Part shown: one piece after another, positions 6,811 through 16,076 of the stretch
How positions within the stretch are numbered: position 1 is the first letter of the stretch
Layout of the letters: every line of letters begins with the position of its first letter
Assembly: GCA_021846965.1 (NCBI GenBank)
Contig: JAJZWA010000002.1
Span: forward strand, 1-64,000
Direction: 5' to 3'
DNA from: Pseudomonadota bacterium
GTDB taxonomy: Bacteria > Pseudomonadota > Gammaproteobacteria > Burkholderiales > Burkholderiaceae_C
DNA: 64,000 nt
Position numbers and translations under genes: made by a program
The notes under the pieces: model-generated
Databases searched by the model: none
What the model was told of the DNA's origin: nothing
The model's input: only the letters and a program-made list of their open reading frames with translations

Positions 6811-8610
6811 TCAATCGGCTTCGGCCGCGGCGGCCCGCGCGCTCGGGGTCGTGTTCGCCTCGTGCAGCCGCAGGCGTGCGTCGCTCTGCAGGATGTCCTC
6901 GAGTTCCGCGCCGGCCTGGCGGGACAGCGCGATGAGCGCGGCCTGGTCGTGGTAGACGGCCTGCTGCCGGTCGAGCAGGCGCTGGTCGTGCTCGGCGAAC
7001 ACGGTGGCGAAGGCCTCGACGTCCAGCGTCGGCTCCACCAGGTGCAGCGCCTGCTTGCCCATGTCCAGGCTGGATCCCCAGGTCTCGCGCAGCACCTGCC
7101 GGATGCCCAGCTCGCGAAGCCGCATCAGGTGGGTGCGGTTGCGCGCCCGCGCCAGCACGGGAACCTCGGGGAAGTGCATGCGCATGAGCTCGGCGATCTT
7201 CACGCTGGACTCGACGTCGTCCACCGCCAGCACGAACAGACGTGCGCCGTCGACCCCGGCCGCGCGCAGCAAGGGCAGGCGGCTGGCGTCGCCGTAGTAG
7301 ATGGTGTTGCCGAAGCGACGCACGAAATCCACCTGCTCGGCGCTGGCGTCGAGGGCGGTGAAGGGAACGCCCCGCGCATTGAGCATGCGGCCGACCACCT
7401 GGCCCACGCGCCCGAAGCCGGCGATCACCACCGGGCGCCCGGGCTCGTCGATGGGGCTGAAGGGCGGGGCTTCGCGAGAGCGCGCCCAGGGGTGCAGCAG
7501 GCGGTCGTGGGCGATTACCGCCAGCGGCGCGAGCGCCAGGCTGAGCGCCACCGCGGCGGTGAGCAGGTCCGCCACCTCGGGCCGCAGCAGGCTGCCGCGC
7601 GCGGCGGCGAACAGCACGAAGGCGAATTCGCCGCCACAGGCCAGCAGCACGGCCAGCGGCCGGGCCACCGCGGCCTCGCCGCCCGCGGCGCGGCGCCCCG
7701 CGTACAGGCTGAGCGCCTTGAGCACCACGATGCCCGCGCCCAGGCCGCCGATGAGCAGGGGACGGGCCGCCAACAGGGCCAGGGGGATGCCCATGCCCAC
7801 CGCGATGAAGAACAAGCCCAGCAGCAAGCTCTCGAAGGGCTCGATGGCGGCTTCCAGTTCGTGGCGGAATTCCGAATCCGCCAGCAGCACGCCGGCCAGG
7901 AAGGCGCCCAGGGAGGCCGACAGCCCGACGGCATTCAGGGCGACGGCGATACCCACCGCGCCGAGCAGGGCCGCAGCGGCGAAAAGCTCCCGGTTCCCGC
8001 GCCCGAAGCGGGCGACGTAGCGGAACATGGTGGCCAGCAGGGGCCGGCCCGCCACGGCGAGCAGGGCCAGCGCGGCCAGCGCCGCCCAGCCGGGGCTGCG
8101 CCCGGCGCCACCGTAGACCGACAGCAGCGCCAGGATGGGAATCACACTCACGTCCTGGAACAGCAGGATGGCGAAGGCCTCGCGTCCCTGGCGGGTGGTG
8201 AGCTCGCCGCGCTCGGCCAGCAGCGGCAGCACGTAGGCGGTGGAGGACATGGCCAGCGCGACTCCGACCAGCGCGGCGCCCGGGGGCGCCAGGCCGGCCA
8301 GCATCGCCAGGGCCGTGACCGGCAGCGCCACGCCCGCCATCTGCAGCAGGCCGAGGCCGAACACCTGGCGCCGCAGCGCCCACAGGCGCGTGGGCTTGAG
8401 CTCCAGGCCGATGAGGAACATCAGCAGCGTCACCCCCAGCTCGGCCGTGTGCAGCACGGCCTGCGGGCGCGAGACCACATGCAGGCCGTAGGGCCCCACC
8501 GCGATGCCCGCGATCAGGTAGCCCAGCAGCGAGCCCAGCCCCAGGCGCTTGAACAGGGGCACCAGCAGCACGGTGGCCGCGAGCAGGATGAGTACGGCGG
8601 AGGCGGACAT
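6811..8610 (-). CDS. CPA2-family cation:proton antiporter with RCK domain (KefB/C-like)
   Basis: A 599-residue protein with about 12 membrane segments in residues 1-380 (Na+/H+ exchanger fold), then a cytoplasmic TrkA-N/RCK domain from about 390 with the Rossmann motif VVIAGFGRVGQVVG. KefB/KefC-type proteins exchange K+ for H+ under ligand control. The quinone-reductase partner (KefF/KefG) is not seen nearby, so a more general monovalent-cation:proton role is also possible. The start at MSASAVLILL is chosen because the first membrane helix begins there; an upstream in-frame start would add a low-complexity Arg-rich stretch. Confidence 0.88.
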   Translation of the reverse strand: MSASAVLILLAATVLLVPLFKRLGLGSLLGYLIAGIAVGPYGLHVVSRPQAVLHTAELGVTLLMFLIGLELKPTRLWALRRQVFGLGLLQMAGVALPVTALAMLAGLAPPGAALVGVALAMSSTAYVLPLLAERGELTTRQGREAFAILLFQDVSVIPILALLSVYGGAGRSPGWAALAALALLAVAGRPLLATMFRYVARFGRGNRELFAAAALLGAVGIAVALNAVGLSASLGAFLAGVLLADSEFRHELEAAIEPFESLLLGLFFIAVGMGIPLALLAARPLLIGGLGAGIVVLKALSLYAGRRAAGGEAAVARPLAVLLACGGEFAFVLFAAARGSLLRPEVADLLTAAVALSLALAPLAVIAHDRLLHPWARSREAPPFSPIDEPGRPVVIAGFGRVGQVVGRMLNARGVPFTALDASAEQVDFVRRFGNTIYYGDASRLPLLRAAGVDGARLFVLAVDDVESSVKIAELMRMHFPEVPVLARARNRTHLMRLRELGIRQVLRETWGSSLDMGKQALHLVEPTLDVEAFATVFAEHDQRLLDRQQAVYHDQAALIALSRQAGAELEDILQSDARLRLHEANTTPSARAAAAEAD

Positions 8611-8680
8611 GCGCCGATGGTAGGGCGAAGCCCGGTCGGCGCGCGCACGCCCCCGGCGCGCGCCCGGGGAAGGCTGGTGC

Positions 8681-9133
8681 TCAGGGCTTGGGCGGCTGGC
8701 GCCGGCCGCGCAGCATGCCGAAGACCAGGTAGCCCGAGACCAGGAGGAACAGGCCCGCCAGCGCGGCCTGGCCATAGCCGGCCAGGCCGGCGGGGTTCTT
8801 CCAGCGATGCTGGATCACCTCGTGGGCCAGCGCCTGCACCTGGGCGGCGGGCGCGAAGCCCAGCGTGGGGTCGAGCCGGCGCGCGCGCTGCAGCTCATCC
8901 TCGGCGAGCGGCCATTTGCCCTCGGCGGCCAGCAGGCGCGCATCGAGGTAGCGGGCACGGGCCGAGTCCGGCTGCGCGGCCAGCACCTGGGCGATGGCAT
9001 GGTCGGCCTGGACCAGATGGCCGCCGTGCAGCAGCGCCTCGACCTGGTCCAGCGTGGCCGCCTGCGCGGTGCCGACCGCCAGCGCGGCGGCGAGGACGAA
9101 GGAGAAGGACGGGCGGGGCGGGAGCTTCGGCAT
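8681..9133 (-). CDS. small exported TPR protein with C-terminal membrane anchor
   Basis: A 150-residue protein. The N-terminal signal peptide has a hydrophobic core FVLAAALAVGTAQA and cleaves about residue 25. TPR-like helices follow (about 28-95, with VEALLHGGHLVQADHAI and ARYLDARLLAAEGKW spaced like TPR units), then one membrane helix (about 122-141), then a short basic tail. This suggests a periplasmic helical repeat domain held to the inner membrane. No specific function is recognised. It is on the same strand as the antiporter, 70 bp upstream of it. Confidence 0.6.
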   Translation of the reverse strand: MPKLPPRPSFSFVLAAALAVGTAQAATLDQVEALLHGGHLVQADHAIAQVLAAQPDSARARYLDARLLAAEGKWPLAEDELQRARRLDPTLGFAPAAQVQALAHEVIQHRWKNPAGLAGYGQAALAGLFLLVSGYLVFGMLRGRRQPPKP

Positions 9134-9233
9134 GGATCGGTGGGCGTGGTGCTTCGGGTCTGCGTCGCGGTGGGCGCTGGCTTCGACCTTACTACAGAAC
9201 GCGTGCAGCTCGAAGGTGTCGATCCGCGTGGTT

Positions 9234-10307
9234 TCAGCGCGAGCCCAGGTTCAGCATGTGGATCAGGGTCCAGGACACCAGGCCCAGCACCACCAGGGAC
9301 AGCGACACCACCGCGGTGACCCGCGGCCCCGCCTTGGCGATGGCGCGCAGGTCGACGCCCAGGCCCAGCGCTGCCATGGACACGATGGTCAGCCAGGTCG
9401 AGGCCGTTGCCAGCGGAGCCAGCAGCACGGCAGGGACCAGCTTCGCCGAGCGCAGTCCCACCAGCGCCAGAAAACCGAGAATGAACCAGGGCAGCAACTG
9501 GGTCGCCGAAGGCAGCCGGGCCGAGGGCGAGCTGCCCGCCGCGCCGCGGCGTCGGGCCGCCAGGGACAGCGAGAGCACGACCGGGCCCAGCATGAGCACG
9601 CGCACCAGCTTGACAAAGGTGCCGACCTGCGCGGCGACCTGGCCTACGGGGGCGGTGGCGGCGAGGACCTGGGGTACGGCATACACCGTCATGCCGGCGA
9701 ACACGCCGAACATGCGCGGGTCCATGTGGGTGGCGGCGGCCAGCAGCGGCAGGCCCAGCACCACCCCGACCCCCAGCACCGCGGTGAAGGCGATGGAGGC
9801 GCCGACGTCGTCGCCGCGCGCCCCGATCACCGGGGCCACCGCCGCGATGGCCGAGTTGCCGCAGATGGAGTTGCCGCAGGCGATGAGGGTGGACAGCTGA
9901 TGCGACAGGCCGAACAGGCGCCCCAGCGCGTAGCTGGCGCCGATGGCCAGCACCACGACCAGCGCGATGCCCGCGAGCAGGCCGACGCCGGCCTGCAGGA
10001 TCATGCGCGCGCTGATGGTGGCTCCCAGCAGCACCACGGCGACTTCGAGCAGGGTCTTGGCGCTGAAGCGGATTCCGGCACTCCAGCGCGGTCCCGGCGC
10101 CCACAGGGTGCGCAAGGCGGTGCCCAGCAGGATGGCCAGCACCAGGGCCTCGAGCCAGGCTCGGCCGAGCCAGCGAGTCTCGAGGAACTGCAGGCCCATC
10201 GCGGCCGCGGTGACGGCCACGCACAGGGCCAGGCCCGGCATCACCCCCAGGGCCGCGGAGGGGCCTGGGGGGCGCAGGAAGCTGAAAGCAGGGTGTTTCG
10301 GGTTCAT
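9234..10307 (-). CDS. YeiH-family putative sulfate exporter
   Basis: A 357-residue integral membrane protein of the YeiH/UPF0324 family with about ten membrane helices. The family-conserved stretch ACGNSICGNSAIAAVAPVIGA lies in the first half. Members are called putative sulfate exporters and are linked to sulfonate/taurine metabolism in some bacteria, on limited evidence. E. coli yeiH sits beside the LysR regulator yeiE; no such partner is adjacent here. A plausible sigma-70 promoter is at 10329-10356. Confidence 0.85.
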   Translation of the reverse strand: MNPKHPAFSFLRPPGPSAALGVMPGLALCVAVTAAAMGLQFLETRWLGRAWLEALVLAILLGTALRTLWAPGPRWSAGIRFSAKTLLEVAVVLLGATISARMILQAGVGLLAGIALVVVLAIGASYALGRLFGLSHQLSTLIACGNSICGNSAIAAVAPVIGARGDDVGASIAFTAVLGVGVVLGLPLLAAATHMDPRMFGVFAGMTVYAVPQVLAATAPVGQVAAQVGTFVKLVRVLMLGPVVLSLSLAARRRGAAGSSPSARLPSATQLLPWFILGFLALVGLRSAKLVPAVLLAPLATASTWLTIVSMAALGLGVDLRAIAKAGPRVTAVVSLSLVVLGLVSWTLIHMLNLGSR

Positions 10308-10328
10308 GGGGAGGATTCTCCCCGGGGT

Positions 10329-10356
10329 TTATGAATCCGTAAAACGAATTGTTCAA
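10329..10356 (-). promoter_or_regulatory. putative sigma-70 promoter of the yeiH-like gene
   Basis: On the minus strand, TTGAAC (10356-10351) and TCATAA (10334-10329) are separated by 16 bp, 22 bp before the ATG. The segment is AT-rich against a GC-rich background. Confidence 0.45.
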
Positions 10357-10388
10357 CTCGTATTCATTGATGAAATAGGTTGATTGGC

Positions 10389-10419
10389 CCGCGGGCTGCT
10401 CGCTGCGCGCAGCCCGCGG
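10389..10419 (-). terminator. strong hairpin downstream of the APC permease gene
   Basis: An 11-bp perfect GC-rich stem (10389-10399 with 10409-10419) and a 9-nt loop lie just past the permease stop. The following minus-strand bases (GCCAATCAACCTATTT) are only weakly T-rich, so termination efficiency is uncertain. Confidence 0.5.
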
Positions 10420-10434
10420 CGCGGGCACGGGGAT

Positions 10435-12090
10435 TCAGGCGTGGTGCGCGGCCTCGATGTCGATCGACGCCTCGCTGCAGCGGATGGCGTGTTTGGCTTC
10501 CATCGGGTCCGGAAGGCCGCTGAGCACGGCCATCCACAGGACCACCAGGCTGAGCAGCGCCACCATGCCCATGCCCGTGTAGAAGCCGTAAAGGCCCACG
10601 CCGTGGATGACCGCGTCGTGGGGGCCGAAGTGGGTGATCGCCCACATGCCGAGGAAGTAGGGCAGCAGCCACCAGGCGCCGGCCCAGTCGAGGTCGGCGA
10701 GCACTCCCTGCGCGGCCTTGGTCGCCGCGTACACGAGGAACATCAGCGCGAGCGCCCCGAACAGGAAATCGTCGACGCGCCGCCCGGACCAGTAGATGAT
10801 GAAGTTGGAAATGATGAAGGCCAGGGGCGCCCACAGCCCGGCACCGCGCAGCGTGAACGGGCGCTTGTACTGGGAGATCGGCAGGGTGCGCCGCAGGGTC
10901 ATGAGGGCCACCGGACCGGCGCCGTAGCCCAGCACCATGGCGGAGGACAGGAAGGTGACGATCTTCTGCCACGAGGGGAAGGGCAGGAAGAACAGGGCGC
11001 CGACGGCCCAGGTGACCCACAGCCCGGCGCGTGGAACCCCGCGGCTGTTGAGCGTGCCCAGCCAGGAAAAGCCCAGGCCTTCCCGGCCCGAGGCATAGAT
11101 CACGCGGGCGGTGGTGCCCATGTAGGTCAGCGAGGTGCCGGCGGGGGAGACCACGGCGTCCAGGTACAGCAGTCCGGCCAGCCAGCTCATGCCGGCGAGC
11201 ATGGCCAGCCCCGCGAAGGGGCCCGCGGAGCCGGCGAAGCGCAATGTGCTCCACCCGCCCGCGGCGAGGTCGGCGGGCCGTACCGCGCCGACGAAGGCCA
11301 GTTCCAGCACGATGAACAGCAGGGCCGCGAACAGCACCGAGCCGACGATGGCGATGGGCAGGTCGCGTTGCGGCCTGCGGGCCTCGCCCGACAGTTCGAT
11401 GGCCTGTCGGAAGCCCAGGAAGCTGAACACGATGCCCGAGCCGGCCACCGCGCCGACCATGCCCTTGACGCCCATCGGGGCGAAGCCCCGCGCGTGGAAG
11501 TTGGCGCCGTGGAAGGCCATGGTCAGCAGCGCGATGGCGGTGAGCGCGGGGACCAGCAGTTTCCAGATCATCACCGTGTTGCCCACGCGAAGCATGAGCT
11601 TGACGCCCAGCGCGTTGATCAGCACGAAGACGCCCAGCAGCACCACGCTGACCGCCAGGCCCAGGGGCTTGAGCAGGTGGCTGTGGGCATGAACCAGCCC
11701 GGGGAGATAGTTGTTCGCGTAGGTGACCACCGCGAGCACCTCGCTGGGCCCCACGCCGGCGTAGCCCAGCAGCACCATCCAGCTCATCACCACGGCCAGC
11801 AGGTCGCCATGGCTGAGCTTGGGAAAGCTGATCGCCGCTCCCATGCGGGGAAAGGCCGTGCTCAGCTCGGCATTCACGAAGGCCAGCAACAGCACCGCGA
11901 CGGCGCCGATGAGCCAGGAGAACACGCTCGCGGGCCCCGCCTGTCGGGCCGCGTTGAGGGGCGCGAACAGCCAGCCGGAGCCGATGATCGCGGTCAGGCT
12001 CGCGAACAGCAGGCTCCAGATCCCCGCGGCCTTGAGCATGCGCGGTCGGGAGTCCGGCGATGGAGAGCTGTGCGGGGAGATCGAGGTCAT
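10435..12090 (-). CDS. APC-family amino acid permease
   Basis: A 551-residue inner-membrane transporter with about 12-14 helices. The first helix carries the APC unwound-helix motif ASLTAIIGSGWLFAP, which binds the substrate backbone. Other segments match the aspartate/glutamate:proton symporter branch, but the substrate is uncertain. The C-terminal tail is soluble and short. The gene is monocistronic in appearance, with a promoter at 12147-12174 and a strong hairpin after the stop. Confidence 0.85.
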   Translation of the reverse strand: MTSISPHSSPSPDSRPRMLKAAGIWSLLFASLTAIIGSGWLFAPLNAARQAGPASVFSWLIGAVAVLLLAFVNAELSTAFPRMGAAISFPKLSHGDLLAVVMSWMVLLGYAGVGPSEVLAVVTYANNYLPGLVHAHSHLLKPLGLAVSVVLLGVFVLINALGVKLMLRVGNTVMIWKLLVPALTAIALLTMAFHGANFHARGFAPMGVKGMVGAVAGSGIVFSFLGFRQAIELSGEARRPQRDLPIAIVGSVLFAALLFIVLELAFVGAVRPADLAAGGWSTLRFAGSAGPFAGLAMLAGMSWLAGLLYLDAVVSPAGTSLTYMGTTARVIYASGREGLGFSWLGTLNSRGVPRAGLWVTWAVGALFFLPFPSWQKIVTFLSSAMVLGYGAGPVALMTLRRTLPISQYKRPFTLRGAGLWAPLAFIISNFIIYWSGRRVDDFLFGALALMFLVYAATKAAQGVLADLDWAGAWWLLPYFLGMWAITHFGPHDAVIHGVGLYGFYTGMGMVALLSLVVLWMAVLSGLPDPMEAKHAIRCSEASIDIEAAHHA

Positions 12091-12400
12091 GGGAGAGGTC
12101 CTTGTCGAGGTCGGTTGCCGGCAGGCTTGCGCGGCGATCCGGCGCAGGTATAGGCCGCTTCGTTACGGTGACAAAGTCCCCATCGGGCTCAGGGAGCGTC
12201 GAATGAGCTCCCCTTTCTCCATGCTGTCCGAGGGGTCTGCGCGCCGCGCGCTGCGGCCCCGGCGCGCGCGTCGCCGAGGCAGGCCAGGCGCGTGCGCACA
12301 GGCCCGGCTGGAAGCAAGCCGGCGGCGTGCGATACCGTGTGGTGCATGCGCGATGGCGCGCAACGAGACGCTCGTGCATCGCTAACGGCCATGGCGTGGA
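12091..12400. other. 310-bp intergenic stretch upstream of the APC permease
   Basis: It holds the permease promoter (12147-12174). The rest is GC-rich, with no reading frame that has a ribosome site or recognisable product. Short frames on both strands look like GC-rich noise. No RNA gene is recognised. Confidence 0.5.
12147..12174 (-). promoter_or_regulatory. putative sigma-70 promoter of the APC permease
   Basis: On the minus strand, TTGTCA (12174-12169) and TATACC (12152-12147) are separated by 16 bp, upstream of the permease ATG at 12090. This leaves an untranslated leader of about 50 nt. Confidence 0.5.
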
Positions 12401-12760
12401 TCAGCGGCAGTCGCGCCGGGTCGGAGCCCTGTCCTCGAGCAGGGCCTGGCTGGCCTGCAAGGCGGAGTCGATGCGCGCCGGCGAGAGGCCCCGTCGGCTT
12501 GCCACGTGCAGGCCGGGGTGCACCACGCAATCGCCGGGCCAGTGCTGCCGCGCCGCGGCGGGCTTCGGCGGGCGCAATCCATAGGGCGGTGGGCTCGATG
12601 GCGGAAGCTCGGCCCAGTGTGGCAGGCTCAGGCCGAACAGCGTGCGGGCCCGCGCGGGCACGGCATGCAGGCATGCGCCGGCGGCGCCGGCCATCAGCGC
12701 CAGCGCCAGCGCCGCGCGCAGGATGGGTGAGGTGGGGGCGGAACAACCCTTGCAGATCAT
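12401..12760 (-). CDS. small putative exported protein
   Basis: A 119-residue frame from ATG 12760. A hydrophobic segment LRAALALALMAGAAGA with a possible signal cleavage at ARA (about residue 39) suggests export; a weak lipobox-like AGAC is also present. The rest is Pro/Arg-rich with two Cys and no recognised domain. It has no obvious ribosome site. It might be a degenerate gene or a chance frame. Confidence 0.35.
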   Translation of the reverse strand: MICKGCSAPTSPILRAALALALMAGAAGACLHAVPARARTLFGLSLPHWAELPPSSPPPYGLRPPKPAAARQHWPGDCVVHPGLHVASRRGLSPARIDSALQASQALLEDRAPTRRDCR

Positions 12761-12890
12761 GGGCGCGACGGGGACGGGCTCGGCGGGAGGGCCCAGTCTG
12801 GTCGACGCCCGGCCGGCGTGCAAGGCCGCGCGGCCTGGCCTCACCAGCCTCTCATGTCCGGCTCACGCCCGGGCGCCGGACGCCTGCCTG

Positions 12891-15572
12891 CTAGAGCGCG
12901 TGGCGCACGAGACGGAAGTCCGGGTCCTCGGGGTAGGCCTCGACCGCGAATCCCAGCCCGCGCATGAGCTTGAGCATGGCCGGGTTGTTGCTCAGCACCA
13001 GCCCTTCCATGGTCTTGAGCCCGCGTTCGCGCGCGACGTCCATGATGCCCTGCATCAGGCGCGAGCCGATGCCCTTGCCGTTCCACTCGTCGGCCACCAC
13101 CAGCGAGAACTCGCAACTGCTGCGGTCCGGGTTGGTGATGTAGCGCGACACGCCGATGATGCGCTCGCGCGCCGGGGCGTCGGGCGCGGCGGAGTCGGTC
13201 TCGTGCACCACGGCCACGAGCGCCATCTCGCGGTCGTAGTCGATCAGCGTGAAGCGCGCCAGCATCGACGGAGGAAGCTCGGCACGCGACGAGACGAAGC
13301 GGAAATAGCGGCTTTCCGGCGACAGGTTCTGCACCAGTTGCTGCAGCAGCGCGCCGTCCCCGGGGCGCACCGGGCGCAGCAGGTATTCGCCGCCGCCAGG
13401 CAGCGGCTGCACCTGCTCGAAGCGCGCCGGGTAGGGCAGGATGGCCAGGTGGCGGTAGCGGTCGGCGCTGCCGGCCATGGCCAGTTGCCCGCCGTCGACC
13501 ACGATGCGTGCGTCCACCGCCACGGCGCCATGCTCGTCGACGATCACCGGGTTGATGTCCATCTCGCGCAGCTGGGGCAGCTCGCAGACCATCTCGGAGA
13601 CGCGCAGCAGGAGCTGTTCCAGGGCATCCAGGCTGGCCGGCGGCGCGCCGCGCCAGGCGCCCAGGGTCTCGGCCACGCGCGTGCGCTCGATCATGTGGCG
13701 GGCCAGGAAGGGGTTCAGCGGCGGCAGTTCCATGGCGCGGTCGCGCATGAGTTCGACCAGCACGCCGCCGGCGCCGAACACGATCACCGGCCCGAAGGGA
13801 TCGTCGGTGACCATGCCGACGAACACCTCGCGTCCGCGCCGCGCGGCGGCCATCTTCTGCACCGTCACGCCGTGGATGCGCGCTCCCGGCTGCAGGCGCG
13901 CCACCGTGCGCATCATCTCGTCGTAGGTGTCGCGCGCCTGCGCGCCGCTGGCGACGTCGAGCGCCACGCCCTGCACGTCGGACTTGTGGCTGATGTCCGG
14001 CGAGTCGATCTTCATCGCCACCGGAAAACCCATCTGGCTGGCCAGGAGCATGGCCTCGTTGCCGCTGCGGGCGAGCGCCGCGTGGGTGACCGGAATGTGG
14101 AAGGCCGACAGCAGCGCCTTCGACTCCATCTCGGTGAGCACGGTGCGCCGCTCGGCCAGCACGCCCTCGATGACCAGACGTGCGCATTCCACGTCGGGCG
14201 GGCGCAGGTCGCTCAGGGGCGGCGGGGTCTGTTGCAGCAGCTGCTGGTTGCGATAGAAGGTGGAGATGTTGCCGAAGGCGCCCACCGCCGCCTCCGGGGT
14301 GCGGAAACTGGGGATGTCGGCGGCGCGCAGCGCGGCGCGCGCCGGCTCGGTGGTGGAGTCGCCCATCCAGCAGGCCAGCAGCGGCTTGCCGAACTGGCGG
14401 CGCATCTGCGCCACCGCCTGCGCCGCGGCCAGGCCGTCGCTGCCCGCCTTGGGCGAGTGGATGGCCAGCACGCCGTCGATGGAACGGTCCTGCGCGGCGG
14501 CCTGCAGCGCGATCTGGTAATGCTCGGATCGCGCATCCTCGGACAGGTCCACCAGGTCGCTCAGCGAAGCCAGCGGCGGAAGGCGCTCGCGCAGGGCGGC
14601 CGCGCTGCCCGCGTCCATGCGGCCGAGTTCCAGGCCGATCTCGTTGATCCAGTCGGCGGCCAGCACGCCCGGGCCGCCGCCGTTGGTGACCACCGCCAGG
14701 CGCCGCCCCACGGCGCGGTAGCGCGAGGCCAGGCACTTGGCGGCCGAGAACAGTTCCACGAAGGAGCGCACGCGCACGGCGCCGGCGCGGCTGAGGGCCG
14801 AGTCGAACACGTCGTCGCTGCCCACGCTGGCGGCGCTGTGGGTCTGCGCCGCTTCCCCGCCGGCCGGGCGCCGACCGGCCTTGAGCACGATCACCGGCTT
14901 GGCGCTGGCGGCCATGCGCAGCGCGCTCATGAAGCGCCGCGCGTTGGTGATGCCTTCCAGGTACACGATGATGCTGTGGGTCTGCGCGTCGTTGGCGAGG
15001 AAATCCAGGGCGCCGTCGATGCCCACCGCGGTGTGCGGACCGACCGAGATCAGCGAGGAGAATCCGACGCGGTTTTCCAGCGCCCAGTCCAGCATCGAGG
15101 CGCTCAGCGCGCCCGATTGCGACACCAGGCCCAGCGGCCCCGGCTGGGCCAGCGGGCCGCAGGCGCTGGCGTTGAGCCCGGCGGCCGGGCGCTGGAAGCC
15201 CATGCTGTTGGGTCCGAGCAACTGCAGGCCCTCGCGCTCGGCGATTTCGCGCAACTGGCGTGCGTGTTGCGCGTCGACGCCATGCGACACCAGCAGCGCG
15301 CTGGAGCAGCCCATGCGCGCGGCCAGTTCCAGGGCTTCGGCGGCCTGGGGCTGGGGCAGCGCCAGCACCGCCAGGTCGGCATGCGCGTGGGAAAGCTCCT
15401 CCAGCGTGCCGCTGGTGCGCAGGTCGACGAAGTGCAGGCGCCCCTGGTACTCGCCCTGGCGCAGGGCCTGCTGCACGGCCAGCGCGGAACTGTCGCCGGC
15501 CTGGCCGTCGGCGGAGCCGAAGACAACGATCGACTCGGGGGCGAACAGGGGCCGGAGGTAGTGCTTGTCCAT
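12891..15572 (-). CDS. CoA ligase/GNAT fusion (Pat-like protein acetyltransferase)
   Basis: An 893-residue multidomain protein: CoA-binding Rossmann domain (about 8-110, ESIVVFGSADG), succinyl-CoA-synthetase-like domains (about 145-460), ATP-grasp domain (about 480-700) and a C-terminal GNAT acetyltransferase (about 728-890, with the acetyl-CoA loop VADEWNGKGIGSRL). This is the layout of Pat/YfiQ lysine acetyltransferases, which acetylate and inactivate acetyl-CoA synthetase and other proteins. In many of these proteins the ligase part has lost activity; I did not verify its catalytic His. The start at MDKHYLRPLF is family-like; an in-frame ATG 9 bp upstream (15581) is possible. Confidence 0.88.
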   Translation of the reverse strand: MDKHYLRPLFAPESIVVFGSADGQAGDSSALAVQQALRQGEYQGRLHFVDLRTSGTLEELSHAHADLAVLALPQPQAAEALELAARMGCSSALLVSHGVDAQHARQLREIAEREGLQLLGPNSMGFQRPAAGLNASACGPLAQPGPLGLVSQSGALSASMLDWALENRVGFSSLISVGPHTAVGIDGALDFLANDAQTHSIIVYLEGITNARRFMSALRMAASAKPVIVLKAGRRPAGGEAAQTHSAASVGSDDVFDSALSRAGAVRVRSFVELFSAAKCLASRYRAVGRRLAVVTNGGGPGVLAADWINEIGLELGRMDAGSAAALRERLPPLASLSDLVDLSEDARSEHYQIALQAAAQDRSIDGVLAIHSPKAGSDGLAAAQAVAQMRRQFGKPLLACWMGDSTTEPARAALRAADIPSFRTPEAAVGAFGNISTFYRNQQLLQQTPPPLSDLRPPDVECARLVIEGVLAERRTVLTEMESKALLSAFHIPVTHAALARSGNEAMLLASQMGFPVAMKIDSPDISHKSDVQGVALDVASGAQARDTYDEMMRTVARLQPGARIHGVTVQKMAAARRGREVFVGMVTDDPFGPVIVFGAGGVLVELMRDRAMELPPLNPFLARHMIERTRVAETLGAWRGAPPASLDALEQLLLRVSEMVCELPQLREMDINPVIVDEHGAVAVDARIVVDGGQLAMAGSADRYRHLAILPYPARFEQVQPLPGGGEYLLRPVRPGDGALLQQLVQNLSPESRYFRFVSSRAELPPSMLARFTLIDYDREMALVAVVHETDSAAPDAPARERIIGVSRYITNPDRSSCEFSLVVADEWNGKGIGSRLMQGIMDVARERGLKTMEGLVLSNNPAMLKLMRGLGFAVEAYPEDPDFRLVRHAL

Positions 15573-15644
15573 GCGCTCCATTGTGCGCCGACGCCGATGC
15601 GCCGGGCCAGTCGCATAATGCACTTTCCGCCGCTTTCTTGCGCC

Positions 15645-16076
15645 ATGACCAAGTCCGTCCCACAACCCACCGAGCTGACCGTGCACCGCGGCTCGCGCGT
15701 GCTGGAAATCGCCTTCGACGATGGCGCGCGCTATCGCATTCCCTTCGAGCTCATGCGGGTGTACTCCCCATCGGCCGAGGTGCGGGGCCACGGTCCCGGG
15801 CAGGAGGTGCTGCAGACCGGCAAGCGCGACGTGCTGGTCGACGCGCTCGAGCCGGTGGGCAACTACGCGGTGCAACCGAGTTTTTCCGACGGTCACGACA
15901 GCGGAATCTACACCTGGGAGTACCTGTATTTCCTCGGCCAGGAGCGTGAGCGCCTGTGGCAGGAGTATCTGGAGCGCCTGCAGCTGGCCGGCGTGGAGCG
16001 TGACGCGCCGATGCAGGGCGCGGGCGGCGGGGGTTCCGCGTGTTCCCATCACCCGGGAGGACACCATGCCCACTGA
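15645..16076 (+). CDS. DUF971-domain protein
   Basis: A 143-residue protein with the DUF971 (gamma-butyrobetaine hydroxylase N-terminal-like) fold over about 8-105, including the motifs LEIAFDDG and [24 protein letters not shown] Gly/His/Cys-rich tail (ending HHPGGHHAH) could bind metal. Its function is unknown. In Burkholderiales it directly precedes ubiE, and here its last 11 bp overlap the ubiE start, so translational coupling to the ubiquinone genes is likely. Confidence 0.85.
   Translation: MTKSVPQPTELTVHRGSRVLEIAFDDGARYRIPFELMRVYSPSAEVRGHGPGQEVLQTGKRDVLVDALEPVGNYAVQPSFSDGHDSGIYTWEYLYFLGQERERLWQEYLERLQLAGVERDAPMQGAGGGGSACSHHPGGHHAH

Noticed and set aside
6862-9900. A 1012-codon open frame on the plus strand
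   Set aside because: It is antisense to the antiporter, TPR and yeiH-like genes, with the same Arg/Gln/His-rich composition and no recognisable motif.
12642-16076. A 1144-codon open frame on the plus strand
   Set aside because: Only its last 143 codons (DUF971) are real. The rest is antisense to the Pat-type gene, where the minus-strand protein has clear domains.
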